From NCBI RefSeq assembly GCF_028389875.1, contig NC_084675.1, positions 22,964,412-23,028,411 on the forward strand: a DNA stretch of 64,000 bases, read 5' to 3'. Below are positions 37,901 to 49,900 of this stretch, in pieces (position 1 is the first letter of the stretch; every line of letters begins with the position of its first letter). The notes under the pieces are model-generated. The model saw only the letters and a list, made by a program, of their open reading frames with translations, was not told the DNA's origin and did not search any database. This stretch comes from Rhea pennata. Taxonomy: Eukaryota; Chordata; Aves; Rheiformes; Rheidae. A program made the translations under genes and the position numbers.

Positions 37901-40900
37901 TGTTTATCTTTGGAAGCAGAAGGATGAAAGATTTGGGATATGCCATATTTGGAAGAACTGTTTCTTCTCTGACTCTGTAGTCTTAGACACATAGGAGATT
38001 CTGTTGAGGTTTAACCCTTACAGTTGTGAACTTCTGGTGTTTTCCTCTGTTTTTTCCCTTGTGTCTTGATTGCTGCTTGCTGGCGAACTTGAAAGGATGA
38101 ATATTGGCTTTGTTTGAAGGACCTTCCGATGTGGTGATCCCTGTGGAAACACACTTCTCCCCTTTGCAGCGTTCCTCGCTGCATTCCATGGATGTGTTCT
38201 GGCAGTTGTTTCATTTGTCTTTGCAGCCTATGTCAAGTAACAAGCCACGAAAGAAAAAAAAGAAAAGGAAAACTAAGAAAGCTTCAGCAGGCGAGAATCT
38301 GGTATGTCTGCATTTGTTCTGAGATTTAGCATTCTTGCTAATTTCTGCATTGGGGTTGACAAAATATCAATACTTACATGGTAGCAGAAAATATTTTGAG
38401 GCAAAAATGCTCCCTTTTACATAGAGCTCCTTTGAAATTATGAAATGACAACAGCAGCTTTTGATTATAGTCCTTCAAGCAAGTGGGACTGGCTCAGCTC
38501 TACCTCGGATAGTTAGATCTGAAATCCTCACAGCAGCATCTCTCTTTCATCTATGCTTTGAGGCTTTACACAGGAGGAGGCTCTTTAGGAGTGGGAAGGG
38601 TTTTTGCATTTTCACTATACTTTGCTTGCCCTACGTAAGTAGCTCTTCCAGCTCTGCAGAACTGTACAAAGCTCTCGCTGTCAGTAAGCAATGAGTCACG
38701 TTACCTTTGCTTGCTTCTCCTCCATGTGCAGCAATGCACCTTCCTCTCTGTGGTTTGACATCTAATAGCTGAATGCTGACAAAAGCATCTGCCAGTGTCA
38801 ATGCATTATCAACAAACATGCTGCCAGGTGCTCTTCCAGTGGGACTTGCTCCTGTCCTTTCGGTGATGAAGGAAGCGAAGGGGACTGATTCCCTTTGACT
38901 AAGTTGTCTACCCCTAACGAAGTGTGCTTGAAGAGGGTTAAGAGCTTCACCCAGTGTCTGTATTTGTTGTGGATTAAATTGTAACAGACACTTCTATATT
39001 GAGTTATATTTTACGTACTTCACATAGACTAGGCAACTAAATGTGTTGTCCTCCTTAATCATTTAAATTCAATAGAAATAAAATTATTAAAATGGTGAAA
39101 TATTTTCTGCTAAGGTTTAAAAGTCTTAATTGTTCACTTGGGGAAAATCCTTTGCTAAATTTATTAAATCATGATGTGCTGAAATTCTGAACTGGCTGTT
39201 GTGAGCAGTGGCTGCCTGTGCAGGTGCCAGGTTGACTGCCTCCTCCCAGGGAATTCACCCAGGTAAGTTCAGGAGCTGGTTGCTAAGGCTGAGAAACCGA
39301 TCAATGAGTGACATGGCAGGAAAGCCTGTTTCTTTTCCCAGTGCAAGAATAACAAGGAATGGGATGGCATCTGCGAGCTCTAAGCTCTAGACAGACTTAA
39401 TCCCCAGAAACAGGCCGTTTGGTTTGGTAACTAGAAATAATGCTACCTTTGTTCAATCACTTAAATGCAAAACATTAAATCTTCTTATGTATCCACTACA
39501 TGCAGTTTGGCTATATTTATCTAATAAAGACAACCTCAGAATGCTGTTCATGTGTTTTGAATGGAATTCTACATTCTACCCACGCACGTCATGAGGAGAA
39601 AGTTAATTGGCTACATAAGAAATGCATCGCTTGCCATTTGGGGGCAAAATAGAGGAAAAATACGAATAGAAGTGTTATACAACAGTTTAACGTGTGTTGG
39701 AGTATATTCTCCTGGTTATCAGCAAACCGGGAAAGTGACCGTGTGTTACATTAAAACTGGGTAAAACATGCAATCTTATCATAAGGATCACAGCAGTAAC
39801 TTAGTGCTTCCTTGGGAAGCAGGCAGTGAAGACTGATTATTTAGAAACTTATTAAAATCAGCAGCTCGCCGTTTTGTCATATTTTAGAAATTAAAGATTG
39901 CAGTTTAAATAAATTAGATGATGGGTGGGAAGGGGCAGACTAGAGACCAGGTGCACAGACTTGTCAGCTTTCCGTTATGTCAGGAATGACTACTGTGGCC
40001 ATCTAGTTTGGGCCCAGAGCATGAGATCAGCAGGAAACCTGCCACCTCTTGCCCAAGCTAGGTGTGTTTAGTATGCATATCCAGACTCATGACTGTGCGA
40101 AGAGCAAAAGGCCTGTAATACCTTGCTCAAGTGGAGAACAGCAGCTGGCACATCTGGTGGCTGTCACGCAGTGAAGGCAGACTCGGGGGGGGATCCTGTG
40201 GGAAATGAAGAGCACTGGGTGGAGAGCAGGGGGCCTCCTTTGAGAGAGAGTGTGTGTGCACCAGAAGCGGGACATAGGGTAGCAGCTGAGTGAGAAGTGC
40301 TGGGATCAGGACAAGCCAAAGGATTTGGAGGCAGCTGGGTGTGGTTCCTTCTGGGTGACTTGTGTGCAGCAATGACTCATTTCGTAACAACGATGTTGTC
40401 TTTGCATGTGCATGTCTTAAGGAAGACAATGACCTGGAAGACATCGACAGCCTTCTGGAGAAGATTGAGGATACCAATGGGCTATCGCAACAAACACAAA
40501 GCGGAGTAATTGCTGACAGCAGACCTCTGCTCTATGTAGAGCACAGGTAGTGCTCTCTTTGCTTCCTGATTTGGCCTTGGATATGACAGGGAAATCTGTT
40601 CCACAAGAAGAGAGATAGGACACTGCCTGTATAATCTGGCTATGAGTTCAGGACCTTACTTGAAAGGGGTTGTGGTAGTGGTTGTGAGGGCAGCTCCATT
40701 TCTAACCACTGGTTTTAGAGCTATGTTCAGTTTTTAGCACTGACTGGTATTTTCTGCTCTTGTATCTGTTTTGAGCAGGTAATTGGACCAGAATGATCTT
40801 CAGAGGTCCCTTATAGCCTAAAATATTCTGTGACTCTTTGTAGAAGAATCTCTACAAAGCTGCTGAAAGCCTCAGTGCATAAAGCTTTGAAATCAAACTA

Positions 40901-43900
40901 GCCTGGTCAGCTGTCTGCCTGCATTCAAGCCAGCTCCTGTGAGCAGCAGGCCCCAATACTACATGTGTTCTCATCTAAAGAGGGCTAAACAATAACAGGA
41001 GCTATTTCACCAGGAAAGCTGGTTAGACTTGTCTAAGCTTTTCCACATGTGACCATTGACAAAACTGGACTAAGCGTCAAGTGCAGCCAAAAGCTGAAGA
41101 ATGAATTGGCCTCAGACTAGAGATCCATCACATCTTGCCTTATATTCCACTGAAACCTGTTTGAATGGGCCAGTTGTTGGGTCCAGCATGTTTCTGAGTC
41201 CTGGATTGGTGCAGAGACTGGTAGTTCTTCCTGTTTCTGGCAAGCACATTAACATTTGTAGGCTGGGACAACTTGTCAGTTCAGGTTTCAAAACTTCCAA
41301 TCACACTGTGTCAAAATTGAATCTAGCCTGGTGGGCACTCATTGCTAGTTCAGCCTGTTCAGGGTCATTTCAATAAAGCAAGGAGTGTTTGCATGCCTAG
41401 AGATGTTTTTAATTTTAGTGACTTCTGGGGTCAAAGAAACATGAGTTACAAACCTTTGAGAACTGGATAAACTCAGAGCAGTTGAGGGTTGGCGGTGCTG
41501 GATCTCTGCCTTTCTGCTCCCTCTCTTTCTTTGAGTCTTTCTCACCGGACAGCAGAGAGAAACCCCTCCTAAATATGTCTCACATCTCTGGGCCAAGTCT
41601 TACGTCAAGAAACTGTAGATGTCGGGCACATACGGTCTCTGTTTAAAAAATGCATTTTATTCCTTCCCAGCCTTTCTGCAGTCGTTAAGGTGCTTGCCCT
41701 GCATTGCATGTTGTCATTGCTAGGCTCTCAGCAGCAGGTATTTCATGTCTTGCAGACACAAGTACCCCAAGCATGCATTCCTGAACGGAGGCTGTCCATG
41801 GGCATATCCCAGACTAAGGCCCCAGATGCCCTGGAGATGGCAGTAGAGGTATTCCTAGCTCAGCACCAATTTGAAGCAGAGCACAAAGAAAGCATGCATC
41901 TGGCTGAGTAGGGATGTGGACACCTCCTGTTTTGACCACTAATTTTTAGTCTCTTTTCAGTGTGTTATGTCAGATCAGTGGTGTGTCTGACAGTTCAAAA
42001 AACTGTCTGACAGTTCAGTGGTGTGTCTGACAGTTCAAAAAATGTTTTTTTCCAGGCATCTGAAAACTAGAAGTTAAAACATACCTCAAAGAACTCTTCA
42101 TTCACTAATTATACTGTACATTCCCTATTTTTACTAAATACTTAAAACTCACTTTGGGGCTTCCAAAGGCACTTCAGAGGTACAGAATATTTGGCACTGA
42201 TGAAATGTGATAGAATGTGACATCAGAAGACTTGTCTGTGTTTAACTAATGGTGATTTCTTTCTTGTTTCAAACTTTTCAGAAACTTGAACCCAGAAAAT
42301 GAGTTGAAGAGATACTTCGGGGCTCGGGCTGTTCTTGGTGATCAGAGGTTAGTCCAGAATTTAATATTAAATCTTTTCAAAGTCTGAGGCAGTGTGTTTG
42401 TCCTTCCCCTGATACCACTTACCGAACCCCCAGTGCTATGACAGTGTGGGGAACTTAGGGCACTGATGTGTTCCAGATGTCGTATTTATTTAATAGGTTC
42501 AATGGGGATAGGATAATATTTTTTGTGACATTCATGAGGGAGAGTAAAGCTTCTTCAGACTTCTTTTAGTAGTTGCTTTTTGTTCTGCTAATTTCCCCTC
42601 TCATTATTGTCAAATGCCCTTCTAAAGTCTTTTCACTCAAATTCACAGAATATTGACTGTTATATGTTTCTTTCTCCAGCATTTGTCATTTGTTGCTATT
42701 CAAAAATCTCAGATGTTTTGTTGAGTGGGACCTGAATACTTGCCAAGTAGTCTCGTGCATTTGCTTAGAAGGACTCAGGGAACCCACTGCTTCTTGGAGC
42801 TAAGATTTCCATGCAGTTAGATATTTGTAGTGTGGCGGATACTATCTAGAAGATCTCTGCTTTAAGGATTGAGTCAAAAAATGTGTGCATAGGAAGAGGG
42901 TAAGCTCAGAGCACTGATGGCAGAAGTGGAAGCCTTCTCTGAAGAAGTCTGTGGAAGGGTTAAGCTCCTTCAAGGAAAGATTAAAACTAAAGGCGATATC
43001 TAGGAAAAAGAAATAGTGCCTTACCTAGGGAGTACACGACTTTCTTTGAGTAGTCTTGATTTATGAATTTCTCTTGCCCTGAACCAATACATTGGTTGCA
43101 CCTCTGAGTATAACTTAAACTAAATCAATTGACATTTGAAGGCCTTCTGAGAAGGGCCCTTTAATTTGTCCTGGGAAGCTGTTTGAGGCAAAGCAGCAGC
43201 TGAGAATTTGGCATGAGTGAAAATGGGGGAAAGAAGCTGTTGAAGTGGAAATGCTGGAGGCACTGGCTGGCCCAAGGAGGAATGGTTAAAGTAAGGAAAA
43301 GCTTAAGTGAAGGTATGTAGTGCCTTGAAGGGAAACATGATAAAGCTCTGGACAAAAGCTCCATATGGCCCAGCTTCAGCTGAAGAAGCAGTTTTCCCTC
43401 AATCATCCTTTTTTCTGGCTGTTTTTTAGCCCTACTCGTTCTGTTAGTGTAGAGAAACTATGACCTGTTGTGTTTGTTTCCTTAGGCCAAGGCAAAGGCA
43501 GCGCCAGTATGTCCGCAGCACGTGGCTGACAGCTCCCAAGAACACCTGGCCACGCTACAGCAAGACAGGTGAGGCTTTCAGCGCTACCTCCTGAAGCATC
43601 GCTCTGCTGCTAGCCAACGGGGCACATCAGTCATGTGTCAGTGCTGGCACAGACATTTGCTTCTGCCAGTCTGGCTTCCTAGAGCCTGAGTGCACAGAAA
43701 CTGGAGCTTCTTTCTTCAGGTGCCAGGCCCAGGCTTGTCCTGGCTGATGCAGTAACCAAACCGCAGGTCAACTGATGGAAATACCTACTTTCTCAACGGG
43801 GAGAAGGACTTTCTGTGATATTGTATCTTAGCGTTTGAGCTTTTTTTCTGCTATCTTAGAGTTTGCAGGTGGTATGTACTTCCCTTGCCACAGCAGTCTT

Positions 43901-46900
43901 TCTGGGTTGTGAGAAATATGTGTGGAGAGAACAAATTGTCTGTGCTTTTGGGGCGGATTTGGATCTTTGATTCATGGGAGGAAGAAAAGGAGTGAAACTT
44001 TCTGAGGATTTCTGAAAATACGTCTGGCTTTGGACCCAGTGATGTGAACAAGCTTTCCACGTTTTAAGAAATGTTATGCTTACAGGCCGCAGCAGTGCTA
44101 CACATATCTCCCTTGCACTCTGTAGGTATTGCCATGCAGCTGGTGGAGACAAGGAGGGGAGTGCAGTACTTCACGTTTGAGCACCATCGCGAGTACCAGC
44201 AAGTGCAGTTCAAGTTCCTGGATGCTGTGGAGTCCATGGACCCCAACAACATTGTGGTAGGTTGTGAAATTGGGATGCCCATGCTGTTACCTCCTGTGTT
44301 TCCTGCAATCCCTTTTCCTGGCAGGTGAGGTGGGCTGGTGCATTATAGTGCTCATTTTTTGGCAGTCTCGTTTTGAGCAGTAGTGTCCCATGTGCATCTC
44401 TGCGTGGGGCAAGGTAGCATTGCTTGTTGAGCTCTGTTTGCACCTTTAAATAATAAAAGTGACGGAAGTGGTGCAAATGAGATCCAGCTCCTGATGACCA
44501 AGCCTTGGTGGCTCTGTCCAGAGACCATGTCAGGTAGCCATCTGGAAGAGGAGCCTGTAGGAACCGGATGTTTGGCTGGAGGGTTAGGAATAAAGCTTCC
44601 TTGTCTCAAATTGTCAGCTGGGAAAGGAAGAATATTGTATAAACTGTTCTTTAACAGGGAATCTAAACTAACAGTTGTTCTATTTATAAGCTCTTCCATA
44701 GATGAAAAGTGTGTCTTTTCTTAGTATTTCAGCAAAACAGTCTTTGTGTTGAAAGTTCTTCAAGCGTGTCCAAGCTCATTAAACTGTATGGTAACATTTA
44801 TAGTTTGTAATGATAAGCAACAGTGAAATTGCTCTGCACCCTTCTGAACCATAATTGAGGTATTTTTGCTCTGAAAACCCTGGCCACGTGAGCTTGGATA
44901 CATGGACTAGAGAAGTTTCTTAAAGAGGCCATTGTCTACTGAATAAAATTTACTTCCTCCCACTTTCCCACCCTCTGCTCATAGCAACTGCTCTCTTGAG
45001 CTCATTGATTCTGCTTGTAATTAGATTGAACAATTCATATTAAATGATGCAAGGTAGTTCCTGTGCAGTAGTACTCAGTCTAGGATCCAGTCTTGAGGCC
45101 AGTTCACATATAGACTTGTATGGATGTGCAGAGCCAGACAGGTTTACTGTACTGCGTTTCAGTCCTTATGCTCCATCTCTGTTAAGCGGCCTAGCTGTGT
45201 CTAAAGGTGTTCCTACAGCCTTAGTCTTTCACTTTTCTTTCAAGAGTAAAATCTAACAGACAAGGGTTTGTTGATGCCAGAAGTACTTCAAAATCTCCAA
45301 CAATTTATCTATGACAGCTGCAATACAGCTGTGTAGCCTGAGTCCCTATGTGCTTGACTGCTATGGTTGCATGCAAGATACGAAACATATTTTTTCAGAG
45401 TCCTATTCAGTGATCTTTTTCTTCTGCTTTTGCCAGTGGATTAGAAAGGTCTTGTTGGTGAAGCTTTAAGTGCTTATTATTAAGAGCATTTTTCCCAACA
45501 CTATGATACTGGATGTTCCATCCCTTCTGATAAGAAAGGCTTCATGGGAACCTAGAGAAAGTGACGATAAGCAAAATGTCAGGCAAGTGGCACTGAGGCA
45601 AAGGCATTAGGCTAAAGCAGCCTGGAATATGAAAGCTTTATACTGTAGATGGGAACACTGGCCATCACTCTGGAGATGTATGACTTGTGGAATTTTTGAA
45701 GACAGGTTTTGGGGTTTTTTTCTGGGGGTTGGAAAGGGGAGAATCCTAGACATTGCGGAGTTTTGAAGTAACTCCAGTATTTTCATATTGAACCTGAGTT
45801 TTAAGTATTTAGTAAAAATAGGGAATGTACAGTATAATTAGTGAATGAAGAGTTCTTTGAGGTATGTTTTAACTTCTAGTTTTCAGATGCCTGGAAAAAA
45901 ACATTTTATTTCCATTACCATTCAGGACCTGAATCCTGAAATTTTAATAGATCTGTGAAAACAGCCTCTCCATGCCCAGAGGAGAGTAAAAGCCTAATCA
46001 AATGTTAAGAATTGTTAGAAAGGGATAGAGAACAAAATAAAAATGTAATTATACCTGGTGGCTGCATCTTGAATATTCTGTGCAGTTGTGGGTCCTCTAC
46101 CTTCAAATGTAGTAGGACTGAGAGACATTCGGAGAAGGATAGAAGGGATGATCAAAAGCTTGGCACAGCCTCTGTGCTAGAAAAGCAAGGTTGGCTGGGG
46201 CTCTGTTTGAGGAAAGTGCCTGAGGGAAGCTGCAACAAAGATCCCCAGTCCTGTGTGGAGTGAGGAGGGATCTGGTTGCCATCCTTTCTAACACAGGGAT
46301 GAAGCTGGCAGATGCAGATTGAAGGAAGTTCTTTGCAGTGTGTATTTAAGCTGTAGATGGATCTCTGTATCACAGAGTGTGGGTGCAGAAAAGTTAGCAG
46401 GGTCAATAAGTGAATAAATTCATGAGAAGAAACTCCACTGAAGGCAATTAATGTAAGATGGCATCTCTGACAGTGGGAGTCCCTGAACCCCTAATGGTTG
46501 GCAGCTTAGAGAATATGCTGGGACTCATCACGTTCTCCTGTTTGTCCACTTTCTCAGACATCTACTGCTGGACAGGATGGATCTGTAGTCTGACCCAGTG
46601 TGGTTGTTTCTGTGTGGCTTTAATCTGTAATTCTAGCCTTACAAATGAGGTATAGCCCAGACTTGAGATATAGTGTTAGCATTAGCTGTCTGATGGTGTG
46701 GGACAGTATTCCTTTGCCTTCAAACCCAGAGGCAAGAATAGTCCCTTTCTCCTATATGCTGTATCAGGGTATTTGCCTTCCTGCCGTACTTACAGAGCTT
46801 GCCTTGTAGGCACAATGCATAAGAAACCAGTGATTCGTGCCATCACGTAACCAAGCTCCTGCTCTTCTGTAGCTATTGCTTCAGATGAACCCATACCACG

Positions 46901-49900
46901 TGGACTCGCTTCTGCAGCTCAGTGACGTGTGTCGCATGCAAGAGGATCAGGAGATGGCCCGTGATCTCATAGGTAAGAGCTGAAGTGAGAAGTAGGTGGA
47001 CTCAGTTTTGCTTCAGTTTTAACAAAGAAATAGCAAACTAGAAGGGTTTGTTCAGCTCTGTGTTTGTGACTGTGAGCACTGAGCCTCATATAGTCCTTAG
47101 AGTAGCAATTTTTGCTGGAGGCTTTTGAGTAAAGAGCACCTGACATGCTTATCTGTCGCAAAGCACATTGACTGGACTGGTTGTCTGGACAAGAGTTGAT
47201 GACATCTCACCTGTGAGAAGCCCCTTCCAGGAAGAGAGCCTGTTGACTTAGTAGCTATCAAGTACTGCGGCGTGAGGGACTGTTGCAGGAAGCCTGCTCT
47301 ATCTGCAGGGAATGTGCCAACTCTCCAGGCTAGGGTGCTTTGCCTTCTTATGACCAGTATGCTGCAGGCCAGCATGTCAAGCTCTGCTCTTTGGGCACTG
47401 CAGACTGGACGGGGGAAGGAGGCGTCCTAGAGGTACTGCTGTACCACACTGAAGTGTTTGAGATGTGGCATTTAGTTACTTGGGTATGCATTCTTCAGCA
47501 TGATAGGAAAGACCAGAGGTGCAGTGAGGACAGGATTTTTGGCTTCCACCTCTGAAGATGGTTGTGACAGAGGCAATTGTAGCCCAGACCTCTTCCAGAA
47601 GAGTTACTTTTTGCAGCCAGAGCATGATCTAATACCTGGAGAAGGGTAATAATGCTTGCTTGCCTTGATCTCTACTGGGACCATATATTCTAAAGTGGTT
47701 TTGCACCTTGCTAGGGTGTGAAACAAGCTCATTTCATGGCCTGTGGGTTCCTGAGCCCTCAATTATTGATGTCCGGGCCAAATCAACTGTCATATGGGGA
47801 ACACTGAGGTACAGGGAGAGCATGCTGTGCTGGGATGATGGCATGCCCTGATGGTGTTCGTGCTGTGTGCAGAGAGAGCGCTGTACAGCCTGGAGTGTGC
47901 GTTTCACCCCGTTTTCAGTCTCACCAGTGGAAGCTGCAGGCTTGACTACCGGCGACCGGAGAACAGGTAGGTGGTTCACCTGTCTGTGGTGTGTCTGCTG
48001 GAGAACAGTTACCGGTGTGCTGATGGCCTATTTTGGACACGGAGACCCAGATTCACAGTATCTGCTGCATCATCTACACTTGCAAGCGGTGGCTGGGGAC
48101 CTTGAATGCCCCTTTCTGACAGAATAAGTTTTACCAGTCAGCAGTCAGTAGCAATGCCCCTTGGCAAAAGGGAAAAAGGCAAAACATCTGTAAACACAGG
48201 CAGTGCTTGTGAGAAGGGTGCAGGTGCTGGAGACTTCAGCTTCACTGGATCACTTACACTGATGTAGACTGAAATTTATTGTAAAGTACCCTCTTTCCCG
48301 AGGGATTTCTCATCTAAGCATTAGTTTTTCCTCCCTGTTGGTGTCCTTTTCAGTACACTTATTACCTGTTACTGCAAAAAGACACTTGTTTTTTTGTCAC
48401 AGAAATACTCACTGTGGGTTTATGTCTGTGTTTGGTCTCCTGTGTGCTGTCTGCTCAGCCCTTGTTCCCAGCACTTGCACTTTTCAAGGCCTGGCTGTTT
48501 ATATAATATTGACAGTTATGCAGCTGCAGAGAAAGGTGACTTTTTTCTTGTAATTTTCCAGTCAGCTGACCTAAGTAATCTCTCCCAAATCTCTATACCT
48601 TGAGTTTGCTCAGCTTTCCAGTTCCCATTTGCTGACAGACTTTGTGCCGTCTGTTACCTGAACGCTGTGATCTGTATCTTACCCAGGTGGGATGTTAGTC
48701 CTTTCCGCCGTGTACATGTGGTCATGCACACACTGTGTCGCTGTCCTCTCATAACGCTGAGCTGAGGCATGGTTGTGCTAAGCCTGCAGGATGCAGGCTC
48801 TAGGGATTTACTTATTTCTTTTGTTGTGAATCATCAGAGCTGGTGCTGTGGTGTGCACCAGGCTATGGGTCCTTCGGGAGCAGAGGTGAAATAGGCCACA
48901 ATTTTGTCATCTCCCTGCTTGTACAGTGGTGTGAAGATCAAAAATCTGCGATGAGAATCTGGAGCCTCCTTGGGGGGGGGGGTGTCTGGTATTCTGTGTT
49001 GAAGCACTAGGATGGGGTTCTGGGGTCCTGCTTGGCTGTACAGCTGCATTAATACCTGAGGGAGGAGGCGTTCAGGCTGACTGGTTTGTTACCCTTAAGT
49101 GAAGTGAGGCACTCTTCTCTAAATTTGGCTTCTTAAACCTGTTCTTATTCTGTCTATGCAGAGCTTTCTACCTGGCTCTCTTCAAACACCTGATGTTTCT
49201 GGAGAAGAGGGGCTGTCCTCGGACAGCCCTGGAGTTCTGCAAGCTGATTCTGAGGTAAAGGCCTCAATGGAGTGCTTCATCCACATTTCCTCCAGGAAAG
49301 CAAGGTCCTCTCCACTACTGAGCTGTGGGCCTGGCTAATATGGAGAAAGGCCTAACAGAGCCCAGAGTTTTTACAGAGCGTATGTGCAACAGTGGCTTCA
49401 ACCTGCTGTATTTGTGTGGCCCTTGATCTTCCTCCTGTGTCGTTCCACGGAGGGCCTATCACCCCTCTGCAGGAGCATGGACTCAGGAGGGACAGGCACA
49501 GCTCTTGCTGTGCCTGCCATGTGGGGATGATTTTATTCTCCTCATCTCCATTTGCTGAGTCATAGAAACTTTCTGGATGCTAGTTGGGAAAGTCTTGTTT
49601 GACTTAGAAATGAGGGCAGCTACTTAAGCTTCTGTGACACTTATTTTGGTTCCTCCCATTGTGCTTGCCGCTCTCTGAAGCCTTGATCCGGAGAACGACC
49701 CGCTGTGTGTACTGCTGCTGATTGATTTTCTGTCCCTTCGAGCTAGAGAATATGGTTTCCTGACACGCATGTTCCAGGAGTGGGAGGTGAGTTGCCAACA
49801 GGCCACCCTAGCGTGAGACAAGGCAGAATAAGGAGGGAGCAGGTTCCTGGGGCTTGGGTTCCTGGGGCTCGGGTTCCTGGGGCTCGGGGCTTTTCAATGG

